A stretch of 32,413 nt of DNA from Spirosoma fluviale (GTDB taxonomy: Bacteria > Bacteroidota > Bacteroidia > Cytophagales > Spirosomataceae), in the NCBI GenBank assembly GCA_945883625.1, contig CAMCXW010000027.1:1-32413 (forward strand), written 5' to 3'. The position numbers and the translations under genes are program-made. This document shows, in pieces, positions 25,622-32,413 of this stretch. Under the pieces are notes generated by a model that was not told the origin of the DNA, did not search any database, and saw only the letters and a program-made list of their open reading frames with translations. Positions within the stretch are counted from its first letter, which is position 1. Each line of letters starts with the position of its first letter.

Positions 25622-25979
25622 AGCTTGGGTATTTCTATATGCTGCGGCAATCTTTGAAACAGGCTGGACATACGCCTTAAAATTTTTGAGTTTTTCAGAC
25701 TTGAAAACCGCGTGGAGTTTGCAAGAAAATTTAGGCAAAGCCAGCCTTCCATTTATAGCCTATGTATTATTCGGAGGGGCCAATATTTATTGCCTATCTG
25801 AAGCGCTAAAGGAAATTCCCACGGCAACGGCCATCGCAATTTGGACAGCGGTTTCTTTAGTATTAATAAAAATTTGTGATGTGTACTATTTCAAAATACC
25901 TACTAACTACCCAGAGTTAGTTTTCATGGCACTGATTGTCATCGGTATTATTGGCATGAAGCAATATTCCGCTAGTTAA
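25611..25979 (+). CDS. Small multidrug resistance-family membrane protein
   Basis: At 122 residues with four predicted helices, this matches the EmrE/SugE-type SMR family. E16 in AIFETGWTYALKF corresponds to the essential E14 of EmrE, and PTATAIAIWTAVSLVLIKICD matches the conserved helix 3. The C-terminal helix carries ALIVIGIIGMK. Two successive ATG codons (25611 and 25614) could start it. SMR-fold proteins export cations or guanidinium; relatives ArnE/ArnF flip undecaprenyl-linked aminoarabinose. Given the surface-sugar genes around it, a lipid-sugar flippase role is possible but unproven. The 3' end overlaps the convergent HAD gene by 8 bp. Confidence 0.82.
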   Translation: MMTKAWVFLYAAAIFETGWTYALKFLSFSDLKTAWSLQENLGKASLPFIAYVLFGGANIYCLSEALKEIPTATAIAIWTAVSLVLIKICDVYYFKIPTNYPELVFMALIVIGIIGMKQYSAS

Positions 25980-26469
25980 TCCCTTTCGCTTCTAAAATCA
26001 TTTCCGCCATTTCGCGAAAACAGCCCGCACCACCAGGTAAAGACAAGACCACATCAGCTTGTTTTTTCACTTGGGCTAACGCGTCAGATGGGCAAAAAAA
26101 TACGCCCACAAACGGACGAACAACTAGGTCATTCACATCATCTCCGATATAAGCAATTTCATTTGGCTTTATTTGTAAGCGTTCAATAATTTCCGCCAAA
26201 ACACGTTCTTTATCCTTAATGCCTAAATGCAATTCCGTGATCGCCAATTTCGAGGCACGCTGTTTCACAGATGGAGACATTTCCCCTGTTATTATACCAG
26301 TAGGAACTTGAGCAAACTTTCGCAAACGCTCCACACCCATTCCATCCCGAATATTGAATTTTTTTAAAACCTCCCCTGTTTCTCCGTAGTAAACACCCCC
26401 ATCAGTCAAAACCCCATCGCAATCGGTCAATACCAATTTAATCGCAGCTAATCGCTCTTGCATATTCAT
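25972..26469 (-). CDS. KdsC-type HAD phosphatase (ulosonic acid phosphatase)
   Basis: The 165-residue protein is a cap-less C0 HAD hydrolase like KdsC, which removes the phosphate from Kdo-8-phosphate after condensation. It shows the nucleophile loop LVLTDCDGVLTDGGVYY (D16, D18), the family FNIRDGMGVERLR segment, a Thr in motif II (TGIITGEMS), Lys-containing LHLGIKDK and motif III GDDVNDL (D110, D111). Related enzymes serve Kdo, KDN and N-acylneuraminate-9-phosphate. In this cluster the likely substrate is the phosphorylated product of the NeuB-like enzyme. It is the last gene of the minus-strand operon, 3 bp after the SDR stop. It may instead be the cell's ordinary KdsC, since kdsA and kdsB are not here. 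Confidence 0.88.
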   Translation of the reverse strand: MNMQERLAAIKLVLTDCDGVLTDGGVYYGETGEVLKKFNIRDGMGVERLRKFAQVPTGIITGEMSPSVKQRASKLAITELHLGIKDKERVLAEIIERLQIKPNEIAYIGDDVNDLVVRPFVGVFFCPSDALAQVKKQADVVLSLPGGAGCFREMAEMILEAKGIN

Positions 26470-26472
26470 CAG

Positions 26473-27273
26473 TTATATACTTGTAAATCCTCCATCCACA
26501 ACCAAATTCGCTCCCGTCATATAAGCGGAAGCATCACTCGCCAAAAACACCAAAGCACCCGCATAATCCGTTATTTTCGCCATCCTCCCCAAAGGCGTTT
26601 TTTTTGCATATTGTTGTTGGAAAAAATCCGCCTGCCCATTCTCCACGCCACCCGGCGAAAGCGTATTTACGCGAATTCCTTTATCTCCCCAATACGCAGC
26701 CAAATAGCGTGTAAAATTAATCACCGCCCCTTTTGTCGTTGGATATGCAGGGGTCTTAAAAAACAATTGCTCCCCAGCTTCATTCCGATATAGCTGCTGA
26801 TCTGGACCTACCATCCCGTACGTCGACGCAATATTAATGATGCTGCCTCCAGAAGCAAGCATCAATTTGCCGAATTTTTGGGATACCAAAAATAACCCCA
26901 TCACATTCACCTCCCAAGATTTTTGAAATAATTCAACCGGGTAATTTTCAAAAGATGACATGGCTAGTACATCTGCCGACTCCTGGAAATGGTCATTGAT
27001 CGCAGCATTATTTACTAAAATATCGATGCGACCCAAGCTACTTTGGATTTTAGCGGCGGCAGATTCTACGGATGGTTCACTGCGGATATCCATCGCCAAA
27101 GCGATTGCATCATGGCTAAGAAAAGCCGCATATTCAGCACAAGCTTGGGCGTTCAAATCCGCAACAATGACGCGTGCTCCCGCATCACGAAGCGCCACAC
27201 AATGTGCCTTTCCAATGAGGCCTAATGCGCCAGTTACCAAAGCAATCTTACCCGTTAAATCAAAAAGCTCCAT
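26473..27273 (-). CDS. Short-chain dehydrogenase/reductase
   Basis: This is a classical SDR of 266 residues with the NAD(P)-binding TGALGLIG (14-21), acidic VADLNA after strand 2 (favouring NAD), NNAA, the catalytic S150 and YxxxK (Y177, K181), and a C-terminal GANLVVDGG. An insertion between the catalytic Ser and Tyr (VGPDQQLYRNEAGEQLFFKT) is longer than usual and may shape a sugar pocket. Its start codon overlaps the aminotransferase stop by one base (TAATG). In context it probably oxidises or reduces a sugar hydroxyl/keto group, for example making the ketone that the aminotransferase uses; the exact reaction is not known. Confidence 0.88.
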   Translation of the reverse strand: MELFDLTGKIALVTGALGLIGKAHCVALRDAGARVIVADLNAQACAEYAAFLSHDAIALAMDIRSEPSVESAAAKIQSSLGRIDILVNNAAINDHFQESADVLAMSSFENYPVELFQKSWEVNVMGLFLVSQKFGKLMLASGGSIINIASTYGMVGPDQQLYRNEAGEQLFFKTPAYPTTKGAVINFTRYLAAYWGDKGIRVNTLSPGGVENGQADFFQQQYAKKTPLGRMAKITDYAGALVFLASDASAYMTGANLVVDGGFTSI

Positions 27274-28607
27274 TAGATTCTTGGCTTAATATTATGATCC
27301 GTTACTTTACGAAATACTGCTTCCAATACCTCCCCTTTCAACAAAATCTGAACATTGTCCGCTTCGATTGCCTCTTTCAACCGCGGTAAAATTTCAGCAT
27401 ATGCGCTCAACGTATATTCCATGTCCTCCTGCGTATGACTGTAACACATGTTGTGAAAACCGCCCCACAAAATTCCTTTTTGCAAAAGCTCCTGTTGCAT
27501 AAATGTTTTCAATATCAAAGCATCTTGACCAGGTGCTTGATAGGTGAGCATGCTCCGACAAGGATAACCAACACAAGACGTGATGTGATGCATTCCTAAA
27601 TCTTTGGCTAACTGGTTATAAGAATCTTGCATAAAAGCACCTTTGATCGCCAAGACTTCTGGAACTTGATGTGTTTCCATAAATTCAATCGTTGCCATGG
27701 AAGCGGCTAACGAAAGTGCTTCACCACCAAAAGTCGTAAAAGAGAAAACTTCGTTGTCAAATAAAGACATAACATCCGTTCGCCCTGTCAAAATCGCTAA
27801 TGGCATTCCATTCGCACACGCTTTCGAATACGTTGCCAAATCTGGCTTTACACCAAAATATTCTTGAGCTCCACCCATAGCAATTCGAAACCCCGACCAC
27901 ATCTCATCGAAGATTAATAAAGTCCCGTTCGCTTGACAAATTTCAGCCAATTCTTGCAAGAATCCTTCTTGTGGTTTTTCAAAAATAAATGGCTCCAAAA
28001 TGACGCAAGCAACCGTTTCGTCAAGCGCATTTTTGATTGATTCGATGTCATTAAATGCAAACGTAAAGCTCAAGTTTTTCAATGCTTCTGGGATCCCTTT
28101 ACCTCTTGATGTGATACCGATGTACCAATCATGCCACCCGTGATATCCGCAGCAAAATACTTTATCTCGGCCTGTAAATGCGCGCGCGACACGAACTGCC
28201 GCAGAGGTGACATCTGCTCCCGTTTTGCTGAATTTCACAGCCTCCGCATTAGGAATTATTTGTTTGATTTTCTCGGCTAGTTCTACTTCCAATGGATGCA
28301 TTAATGAAAACGTAATGCCATCTTTTAATTGCTCTTGAATTGCGTTGTCAATTTCTGGGATACAATAACCCAAAGACAAGGGTCCAATGCCCATGTTAAA
28401 ATCGATGTACTCATTTCCATCCACATCCCAAACACGTGCACCTTTCCCTTTTTTCAGGTAGACGGGCGCTACTCCTTTTGAGAATTGGCCAGGGCCTTTC
28501 GCCAACGTTTGCGTGATCGGGTGCTGTACCTGCAAACCTCGTTGGTACAAAGCCTGGGACTTTTCAATCTGAGGTAATTGGGTATTAAATTCAACATGAT
28601 TTGCCAT
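27273..28607 (-). CDS. Class III aminotransferase (glutamate-1-semialdehyde aminomutase-like)
   Basis: The 444-residue PLP enzyme is of the acetylornithine/GSA branch. It shows GNEYIDFNMGIGPLSLGY, FSKTGADVTSAAVRVARAFT, CGYHGWHDWYIG, the PLP-ring Asp in LLIFDEMWSGFR, and the Schiff-base Lys K262 in TYSKACANGMPLA. Housekeeping HemL has SKTIGGGLPVGA-type residues around the lysine, while SKACANGMPLA is typical of paralogues in polysaccharide clusters. It probably transaminates a keto- or aldehyde-sugar intermediate for the cluster product rather than making 5-aminolevulinate. It lies 16 bp downstream of the transketolase C-terminal subunit. Confidence 0.9.
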   Translation of the reverse strand: MANHVEFNTQLPQIEKSQALYQRGLQVQHPITQTLAKGPGQFSKGVAPVYLKKGKGARVWDVDGNEYIDFNMGIGPLSLGYCIPEIDNAIQEQLKDGITFSLMHPLEVELAEKIKQIIPNAEAVKFSKTGADVTSAAVRVARAFTGRDKVFCCGYHGWHDWYIGITSRGKGIPEALKNLSFTFAFNDIESIKNALDETVACVILEPFIFEKPQEGFLQELAEICQANGTLLIFDEMWSGFRIAMGGAQEYFGVKPDLATYSKACANGMPLAILTGRTDVMSLFDNEVFSFTTFGGEALSLAASMATIEFMETHQVPEVLAIKGAFMQDSYNQLAKDLGMHHITSCVGYPCRSMLTYQAPGQDALILKTFMQQELLQKGILWGGFHNMCYSHTQEDMEYTLSAYAEILPRLKEAIEADNVQILLKGEVLEAVFRKVTDHNIKPRI

Positions 28608-28623
28608 GGATTCTCTAGTTTAA

Positions 28624-29517
28624 TTACAAGGATTTTATTTGTTCAACCAATCCTGCCGGATCTAATTTTTCATACGCTAATACTTCGTTGAGTCTACCTG
28701 GCTTAAACCATTTAGCGTCAAAGCCAATCGGTGAAACAGGAATTTGTAAGCCTGCCCGCACTAAAAATTCAGCTACAATACTGAATAAACCACCTGTAAT
28801 AAAGTGATCTTCAATCGTGATTAACTGATTCGTATTTCCAATCAAGTCGCGTATCGCCTGCTCATCCAAAGGCTTAAGGCTTCGCATATTAATCAAGCCT
28901 ACTTCCAATCCTTCCGCTTCCAATAGTGCTTTGGCATGAAAGCATTGTTCAAACATAAACCCATACGTTAAGATGGTTAAATCTTTTCCCTTTGAAATAA
29001 CTTCGGCTTTACCCGCTTCGTAAGGTGCGTGTTTGTAAACGGCGGGAAGTGTAGAAATTCGCACATAACTTGGATGAGGGCTTGCCCAAATACTCGGTAA
29101 CATTTGAACCAAATCTTCCGCATCCGCTGGTGCAAAAACTTCCATACCCGGAATGCCGCGCATGATGGAAACATCCTCGATAGCTTGATGAGTAGGACCG
29201 TTACCATCAGACAAAACACCGGGAATGAAACTGCTCATTTTAACAGGCAGATTTGCGATGCCTACGGATGTACGTGTGAATTCAAATGCACGCATAGTTA
29301 AGAATGCCGACAGCGCATGAACGACCGGGATTCTTCCGCGTAATGCCAAACCCGCGGCAGCACCTAACATCGTTTGTTCGGTAATACCAGTATCGATAAA
29401 ACGATCGCCTAGGGCTTGTGGTAGATTGCGAACCAACGCGCGGTTTTCAGCTGTCATGACGACAAAGCGTTCATCCGCAAGGGCAGTCTCTTTTAATAAT
29501 TCTTCGTATGTTATCAT
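28624..29517 (-). CDS. Transketolase-like C-terminal subunit
   Basis: The 297-residue protein equals the pyrimidine-binding and C-terminal domains of transketolase. It has the cofactor-activating Glu in DTGITEQTMLGAAAGLALRG (E47), SDGNGPTHQAIEDVSIMR, VFAPADAEDLVQML, and the C-terminal domain from LTILTYGFMFEQC to TIEDHFITGGL. It must pair with the N-terminal subunit encoded immediately upstream (5 bp gap) to form the active thiamine diphosphate site. Split transketolases of this kind transfer two-carbon units and recur in secondary and glycan gene clusters. Confidence 0.92.
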   Translation of the reverse strand: MITYEELLKETALADERFVVMTAENRALVRNLPQALGDRFIDTGITEQTMLGAAAGLALRGRIPVVHALSAFLTMRAFEFTRTSVGIANLPVKMSSFIPGVLSDGNGPTHQAIEDVSIMRGIPGMEVFAPADAEDLVQMLPSIWASPHPSYVRISTLPAVYKHAPYEAGKAEVISKGKDLTILTYGFMFEQCFHAKALLEAEGLEVGLINMRSLKPLDEQAIRDLIGNTNQLITIEDHFITGGLFSIVAEFLVRAGLQIPVSPIGFDAKWFKPGRLNEVLAYEKLDPAGLVEQIKSL

Positions 29518-29522
29518 AACTA

Positions 29523-30377
29523 TTATCTTACTACAAGCGTCTCCGCCGTTAATGTCGCTTGACTAATTTGATGTAATTCATCCATTAATGATTGAATTTC
29601 TGCCGATGAGAAATTACAGAACCAGCGATCTGAACGCGCTTCGATAGAAGGTAAACCTTTCCCGCGAACGGTATCGCAAATTATGACATGAGGTCCTGGA
29701 ACCGTATTTGTCATTTCAAATGCCTGTTCAAGTTGGGTGAAATCATGCCCATTCACCCGCTGCGTTTGCATTCCAAAAGCTTTAAATTTATCAACCAAAG
29801 GTTCCAACGGAATTAAATCCTCCGTAGCCATGTTGGCCTGAAATTGATTCCGATCAATCACAAAAATCAAATTAGTTAGCTTATGTGCGTTCGCTACCAA
29901 AAAAGCTTCCCAACAAGAACCTTCGTTTAATTCACCATCGCCCATGACGCAAACCACGCGATTAGCGGTCTTGGAAATTTTCATATCCATCGCAACGCCA
30001 ATGGAAACTGCAGGCAACTGCCCCAAGGACCCTGAATGAAATTCGACACCAGGAATTTGACGGTTCGGATGCCAATAAATATGATCGGTGGTAGATAGAT
30101 GATTTGCGAGTCTATCAGATTCTATCCAGCCTAACTCAGCAAAAATGCCGTAAAGCGCCGGGACATCATGGCCTTTGGAAAGAAAAAGATAATCCCTTTT
30201 CGGATCAGTTAAATTCGATTTATCAATATTTAAAAAAGATGTGTACAAGTAGGTCAACACATCCACTGCTGAAAGTGAAGCACCTAAAAAACATCCTCCC
30301 TCCGTAGCCATCGGAATAATGCGTTCACGGACTTTTAAAGCAAATGCTTGTAATTCAGTTTGCGAGTCTTGGTTCAT
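29523..30377 (-). CDS. Transketolase-like N-terminal subunit
   Basis: The 284-residue protein equals the diphosphate-binding domain of transketolase: FLSKGHDVPALYGIFAELG, HPNRQIPGVEFHSGSLGQ, then the thiamine diphosphate/Mg motif GDGELNEGSCWEA (146 on), ending at N177 in VIDRNQFQ. Housekeeping transketolase is one chain of about 660 residues, so this pair is a dedicated, split version. Its ATG overlaps the stop of the SpsF-like gene by 4 bp (ATGA), the tightest form of coupling. A role in building or shortening the carbon chain of the cluster's sugar is inferred. Confidence 0.92.
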   Translation of the reverse strand: MNQDSQTELQAFALKVRERIIPMATEGGCFLGASLSAVDVLTYLYTSFLNIDKSNLTDPKRDYLFLSKGHDVPALYGIFAELGWIESDRLANHLSTTDHIYWHPNRQIPGVEFHSGSLGQLPAVSIGVAMDMKISKTANRVVCVMGDGELNEGSCWEAFLVANAHKLTNLIFVIDRNQFQANMATEDLIPLEPLVDKFKAFGMQTQRVNGHDFTQLEQAFEMTNTVPGPHVIICDTVRGKGLPSIEARSDRWFCNFSSAEIQSLMDELHQISQATLTAETLVVR

Positions 30378-31180
30378 AATACTTGCTTGGTTTGTTCGGG
30401 AGTAATTGTTTTCAACTCCGCTAGGTGATTACGATACCAATTTACTCCCGCTAAGGAGCGATTAATTCGTAAAATTGAAGGTTCAAAAGTGAGTAAATCC
30501 AATATATCCCGTAAATTAAAATGAGGATTAAGTGGGTATAGTCGGTTGTAAACAGCTTCGATAAATGTTAAATCTTCTGGATAATCTAAGGTAAAGCGAT
30601 GACTCATTTCGTAGTTTAGCCCCGTTTCCCATAACACATTTCCAATACGAAATTGGTCAAGATTCTCCCAAAAATAGGGGGTTGTATGTTCTCTTTCTAA
30701 CGGCTTTTTTGCTTCCTTCCAAGCTGTTTCTAAGGCACAGAAAGACATCACTTCTACGTCGTTCCCATCCGGATATGATTGTGGATGCAAATTGCTTACA
30801 TAATCAAATTGAGCTTGATTTTTGATGTAATATCCGATAACACGGTCAATGACAGCAGGATCAATCAACGGGCAATCTGACGGTATTTTAACAATGTGCT
30901 TCGCATTAAAATGTTTGGCGGCCTGATAATGCCTATCTAATAAATCCGTTAGTGAACCGCGAAAAACCGTGTACCCCTCAAGCTCACAAATCTCAGTTAG
31001 GACATCATCCTCAGGTTGATCAGATGTAATAACCACCAGATTAAATTGCCATTTGCTTTGCTTGATCCGTTCAAGTTGATGAAAAAGAATGGGCTTATCT
31101 TGAACCCATTTCAATACCTTGCCAGGCAGCCGAGTAGAACTCATGCGTGCTTGAACAAATATGGATAAATCAGTTTGCAT
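30374..31180 (-). CDS. SpsF/NeuA-type cytidylyltransferase
   Basis: Taken from the ATG at 31178-31180, the protein is 268 residues and begins MQTDLSIFVQARMSSTRLPGK. The frame also offers an ATG at 31199-31201 (275 residues), but family members normally have the QARMSSTRLPGKVL nucleotide loop within about ten residues of the start. Other marks are VITSDQPEDDVL, FRGSLTDLLDRHYQA, KIPSDCPLIDPAVID and DGNDVEVMSFCALE. This is the PF02348 group that includes CMP-Kdo and CMP-sialate synthetases and SpsF, so it should activate the ulosonic acid with CTP. It overlaps the upstream transferase gene by 11 bp. Confidence 0.86.
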   Translation of the reverse strand: MQTDLSIFVQARMSSTRLPGKVLKWVQDKPILFHQLERIKQSKWQFNLVVITSDQPEDDVLTEICELEGYTVFRGSLTDLLDRHYQAAKHFNAKHIVKIPSDCPLIDPAVIDRVIGYYIKNQAQFDYVSNLHPQSYPDGNDVEVMSFCALETAWKEAKKPLEREHTTPYFWENLDQFRIGNVLWETGLNYEMSHRFTLDYPEDLTFIEAVYNRLYPLNPHFNLRDILDLLTFEPSILRINRSLAGVNWYRNHLAELKTITPEQTKQVL

Positions 31181-32207
31181 AATTCGATTCGAAATTGGCA
31201 TAAAGACTCAACCGATTTATAAACATTTCTTTGGGGCCTGTATGCAACAAATAATCCCGGCAAATGGTCGCAATGTGTTCGGCTGAATTTCCCCCATTTT
31301 GAATTGGAAGTAAAGATTTCAACTCCTCTATATCAAAATACGAGTGTACCGGTTTTCCTAATGCAATGCCCGCATAAACCACCGTTGAATACTGTGTAAT
31401 TAATTCCGAACAGTTGGCAATCATTTCATTCGTTACGCCATCAGAATAAATTAAAGTATCATCCGGACAAACCGATTTGATCTCACGAACGGCACGCGAT
31501 ATTTGTTCATTCGGATGCAACTTGATCAGTAATCGTCTGCCTGCTGCGATGTCAACACACGATTGTAAAAATGCCAAACGATCCTCATTTCGATAGGTTT
31601 CGCGCATGTCAGAGGTCGCAACCATCACATAGTCTTGGTATGGGAAATCATTTTGCCGAAATTGCTCTAGATTATCATAATTAGGAATCCCCGTGACGAC
31701 AACTTTGGAGGCATCCGTACCATGCTGAATAATATAATCGCGATAACCCGTGGAGGCAGCACAATAGATATCACATAAGTTAGAAGTACCATTTAACGAA
31801 GTTCCTATACTTAAATACCTAGGTAGCTTTAATCGTTTTATCAACTTACTAATATTCGTAAATGGATCAATCATTCCTTCTTGTACCCAAATAGTTTTTA
31901 TTCCCTTAAACTTGCTAGGGAATAATAAATCTGAGCAAAAAACAATCAAATCATAGGAGTTTTTAAGTGCTTGATAATCCAAACGCATTCCTTGGGATTT
32001 CATATACTCCTCAGCTTTATTTCGTAAGGGCAAACCCATCACTGTATTATCTAATATCCCTTTCTTAATTGCATAGGAGATAATTGGATTATCTGAAAAG
32101 TACTGGCTAAACAAACAATCAAATTCAGTCAAATGCGAAGCAATTTGCTGCATTTGGGTTGTTTGATTCATAGAACCTGTCAAAAATAAAATACGTTGAG
32201 ATTTCAT
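31170..32207 (-). CDS. GT-B-like transferase, CDP-glycerol transferase / capsule type
   Basis: The 345-residue cytoplasmic protein starts MKSQRILFLTGSMNQTTQM. Its C-terminal half has the fold signatures of CDP-glycerophosphotransferase-like and capsule GT-B enzymes: VVVTGIPNYDNL, DYVMVATSDMRETYR, LLIKLHPNEQI and SELITQYSTVVYAGIALGKPV. The N-terminal half is divergent and not recognised in detail. As first gene of the minus-strand operon that makes and CMP-activates an acidic sugar, it is a good candidate for the enzyme that transfers that sugar, but the donor is inferred from position only. A phosphotransferase role is also open. Confidence 0.68.
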   Translation of the reverse strand: MKSQRILFLTGSMNQTTQMQQIASHLTEFDCLFSQYFSDNPIISYAIKKGILDNTVMGLPLRNKAEEYMKSQGMRLDYQALKNSYDLIVFCSDLLFPSKFKGIKTIWVQEGMIDPFTNISKLIKRLKLPRYLSIGTSLNGTSNLCDIYCAASTGYRDYIIQHGTDASKVVVTGIPNYDNLEQFRQNDFPYQDYVMVATSDMRETYRNEDRLAFLQSCVDIAAGRRLLIKLHPNEQISRAVREIKSVCPDDTLIYSDGVTNEMIANCSELITQYSTVVYAGIALGKPVHSYFDIEELKSLLPIQNGGNSAEHIATICRDYLLHTGPKEMFINRLSLYANFESNYAN

Positions 32208-32226
32208 GATTCTATTAACAATTAGG

Positions 32227-32234
32227 TAAAAGTA
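32227..32234 (-). promoter_or_regulatory. Candidate -7 box of minus-strand glycan operon
   Basis: On the minus strand this reads TACTTTTA, one mismatch from TAnnTTTG, 19 bases before the first ATG of the operon. No good TTTG is found 19 bp upstream. The remaining spacer (32235-32322) is AT-rich with nothing else recognised. Confidence 0.25.
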
Positions 32235-32322
32235 AGTTAGCCATATCTTAATTTGAAGTCACTTACCAGGATTTAACACTTAGTTAATAAGTAGATAATA
32301 TTTCAATTACCTAAACCGTCTT

Positions 32323-32354
32323 AAAAAAAGTGGCGGAACAAAGTCCCGCCACTT
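32323..32354 (-). terminator. Intrinsic terminator of the right-edge gene
   Basis: On the minus strand AAGTGGCGG (32354-32346) pairs with CCGCCACTT (32336-32328) around a 9-nt loop, followed directly by a T run (plus-strand A run at 32323-32329). It lies 38 bp after the stop of the gene entering from the right edge and separates it from the glycan operon. Confidence 0.85.
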
Positions 32355-32392
32355 ATTAAAAACCCTTAATCAACGTTTGAAAAACCTAAACC

Positions 32393-32413
32393 TTATTTAA
32401 TCAACCACATTTG
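32393..32413 (-). CDS. 3' end of a minus-strand gene, edge-truncated
   Basis: Only six codons and a stop are inside the window (QMWLIK then TAA at 32395-32393). The frame choice rests on the terminator that follows it on the same strand. Nothing can be said about function. Confidence 0.35.
   Translation of the reverse strand, partial: QMWLIK

Noticed and set aside
26458-27289. Several plus-strand frames of 60-111 residues opposite the HAD and SDR genes
   Set aside because: They are antisense to well-conserved coding sequence and their products are low-complexity shadows.
27273-28607. Aminotransferase as housekeeping HemL (glutamate-1-semialdehyde aminomutase)
   Set aside because: The sequence around the PLP lysine (SKACANGMPLA) and its place in a sugar operon fit a cluster-specific paralogue better.
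30104-30307. 67-residue plus-strand frame opposite the transketolase N-terminal subunit
   Set aside because: It lies wholly antisense to conserved coding sequence, with no start context or similarity.

Overview
The window looks like a chromosomal segment from a member of the Bacteroidota, probably a Cytophagia-type environmental bacterium. The evidence is a Bacteroidota-style RpoB and RpoC, a TTTG-N19-TAnnTTTG promoter in front of rpoB, a DUF3467 gene near rpoC, a helix-hairpin-helix envelope-type protein, and weak or absent Shine-Dalgarno sites. The genus is not determined. No rRNA, tRNA, CRISPR array, transposase or phage gene was seen.

Layout. (1) 1-987: the 5' part of a minus-strand HhH protein gene, then a spacer built mostly from 7-bp tandem repeats and a 24-bp perfect inverted repeat, then the rpoB promoter and a leader of about 190 nt. 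(2) 988-9340: rpoB (TTG start) and rpoC, separated by a GC-rich hairpin. A second heptamer repeat begins inside the rpoC stop codon and is followed by a strong intrinsic terminator. (3) 9546-13202: an HlyD-type adaptor and a C39-peptidase ABC exporter, lying between rpoC and a DUF3467 gene, with no visible cargo peptide. (4) 13306-19146: a tight hexuronate catabolic operon: uxaB, uxaC, 2-keto-3-deoxygluconate kinase, KDPG aldolase and an ExuT-type transporter. It lacks the altronate dehydratase that the route needs. (5) 19290-21199: a COG2908-type metallophosphatase overlapping a glycosyltransferase. (6) 21284-22741: a minus-strand PiT phosphate transporter.

(7) 22971-32207 is the most unusual part. 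A plus-strand operon (exported metallophosphoesterase, short NeuB-family condensing enzyme, sterol-desaturase-family hydroxylase, SMR-type small membrane protein) converges on a minus-strand operon. In transcription order that operon encodes a GT-B-like transferase, an SpsF-type cytidylyltransferase, a transketolase split into N- and C-terminal subunits, a class III aminotransferase, an SDR and a KdsC-type HAD phosphatase. Together these read as a pathway for making, CMP-activating and attaching an uncommon 3-deoxy-ulosonic acid, perhaps an amino-sugar variant, in surface glycans. The product is inferred and not established. The right edge holds the last codons of another minus-strand gene and its terminator.
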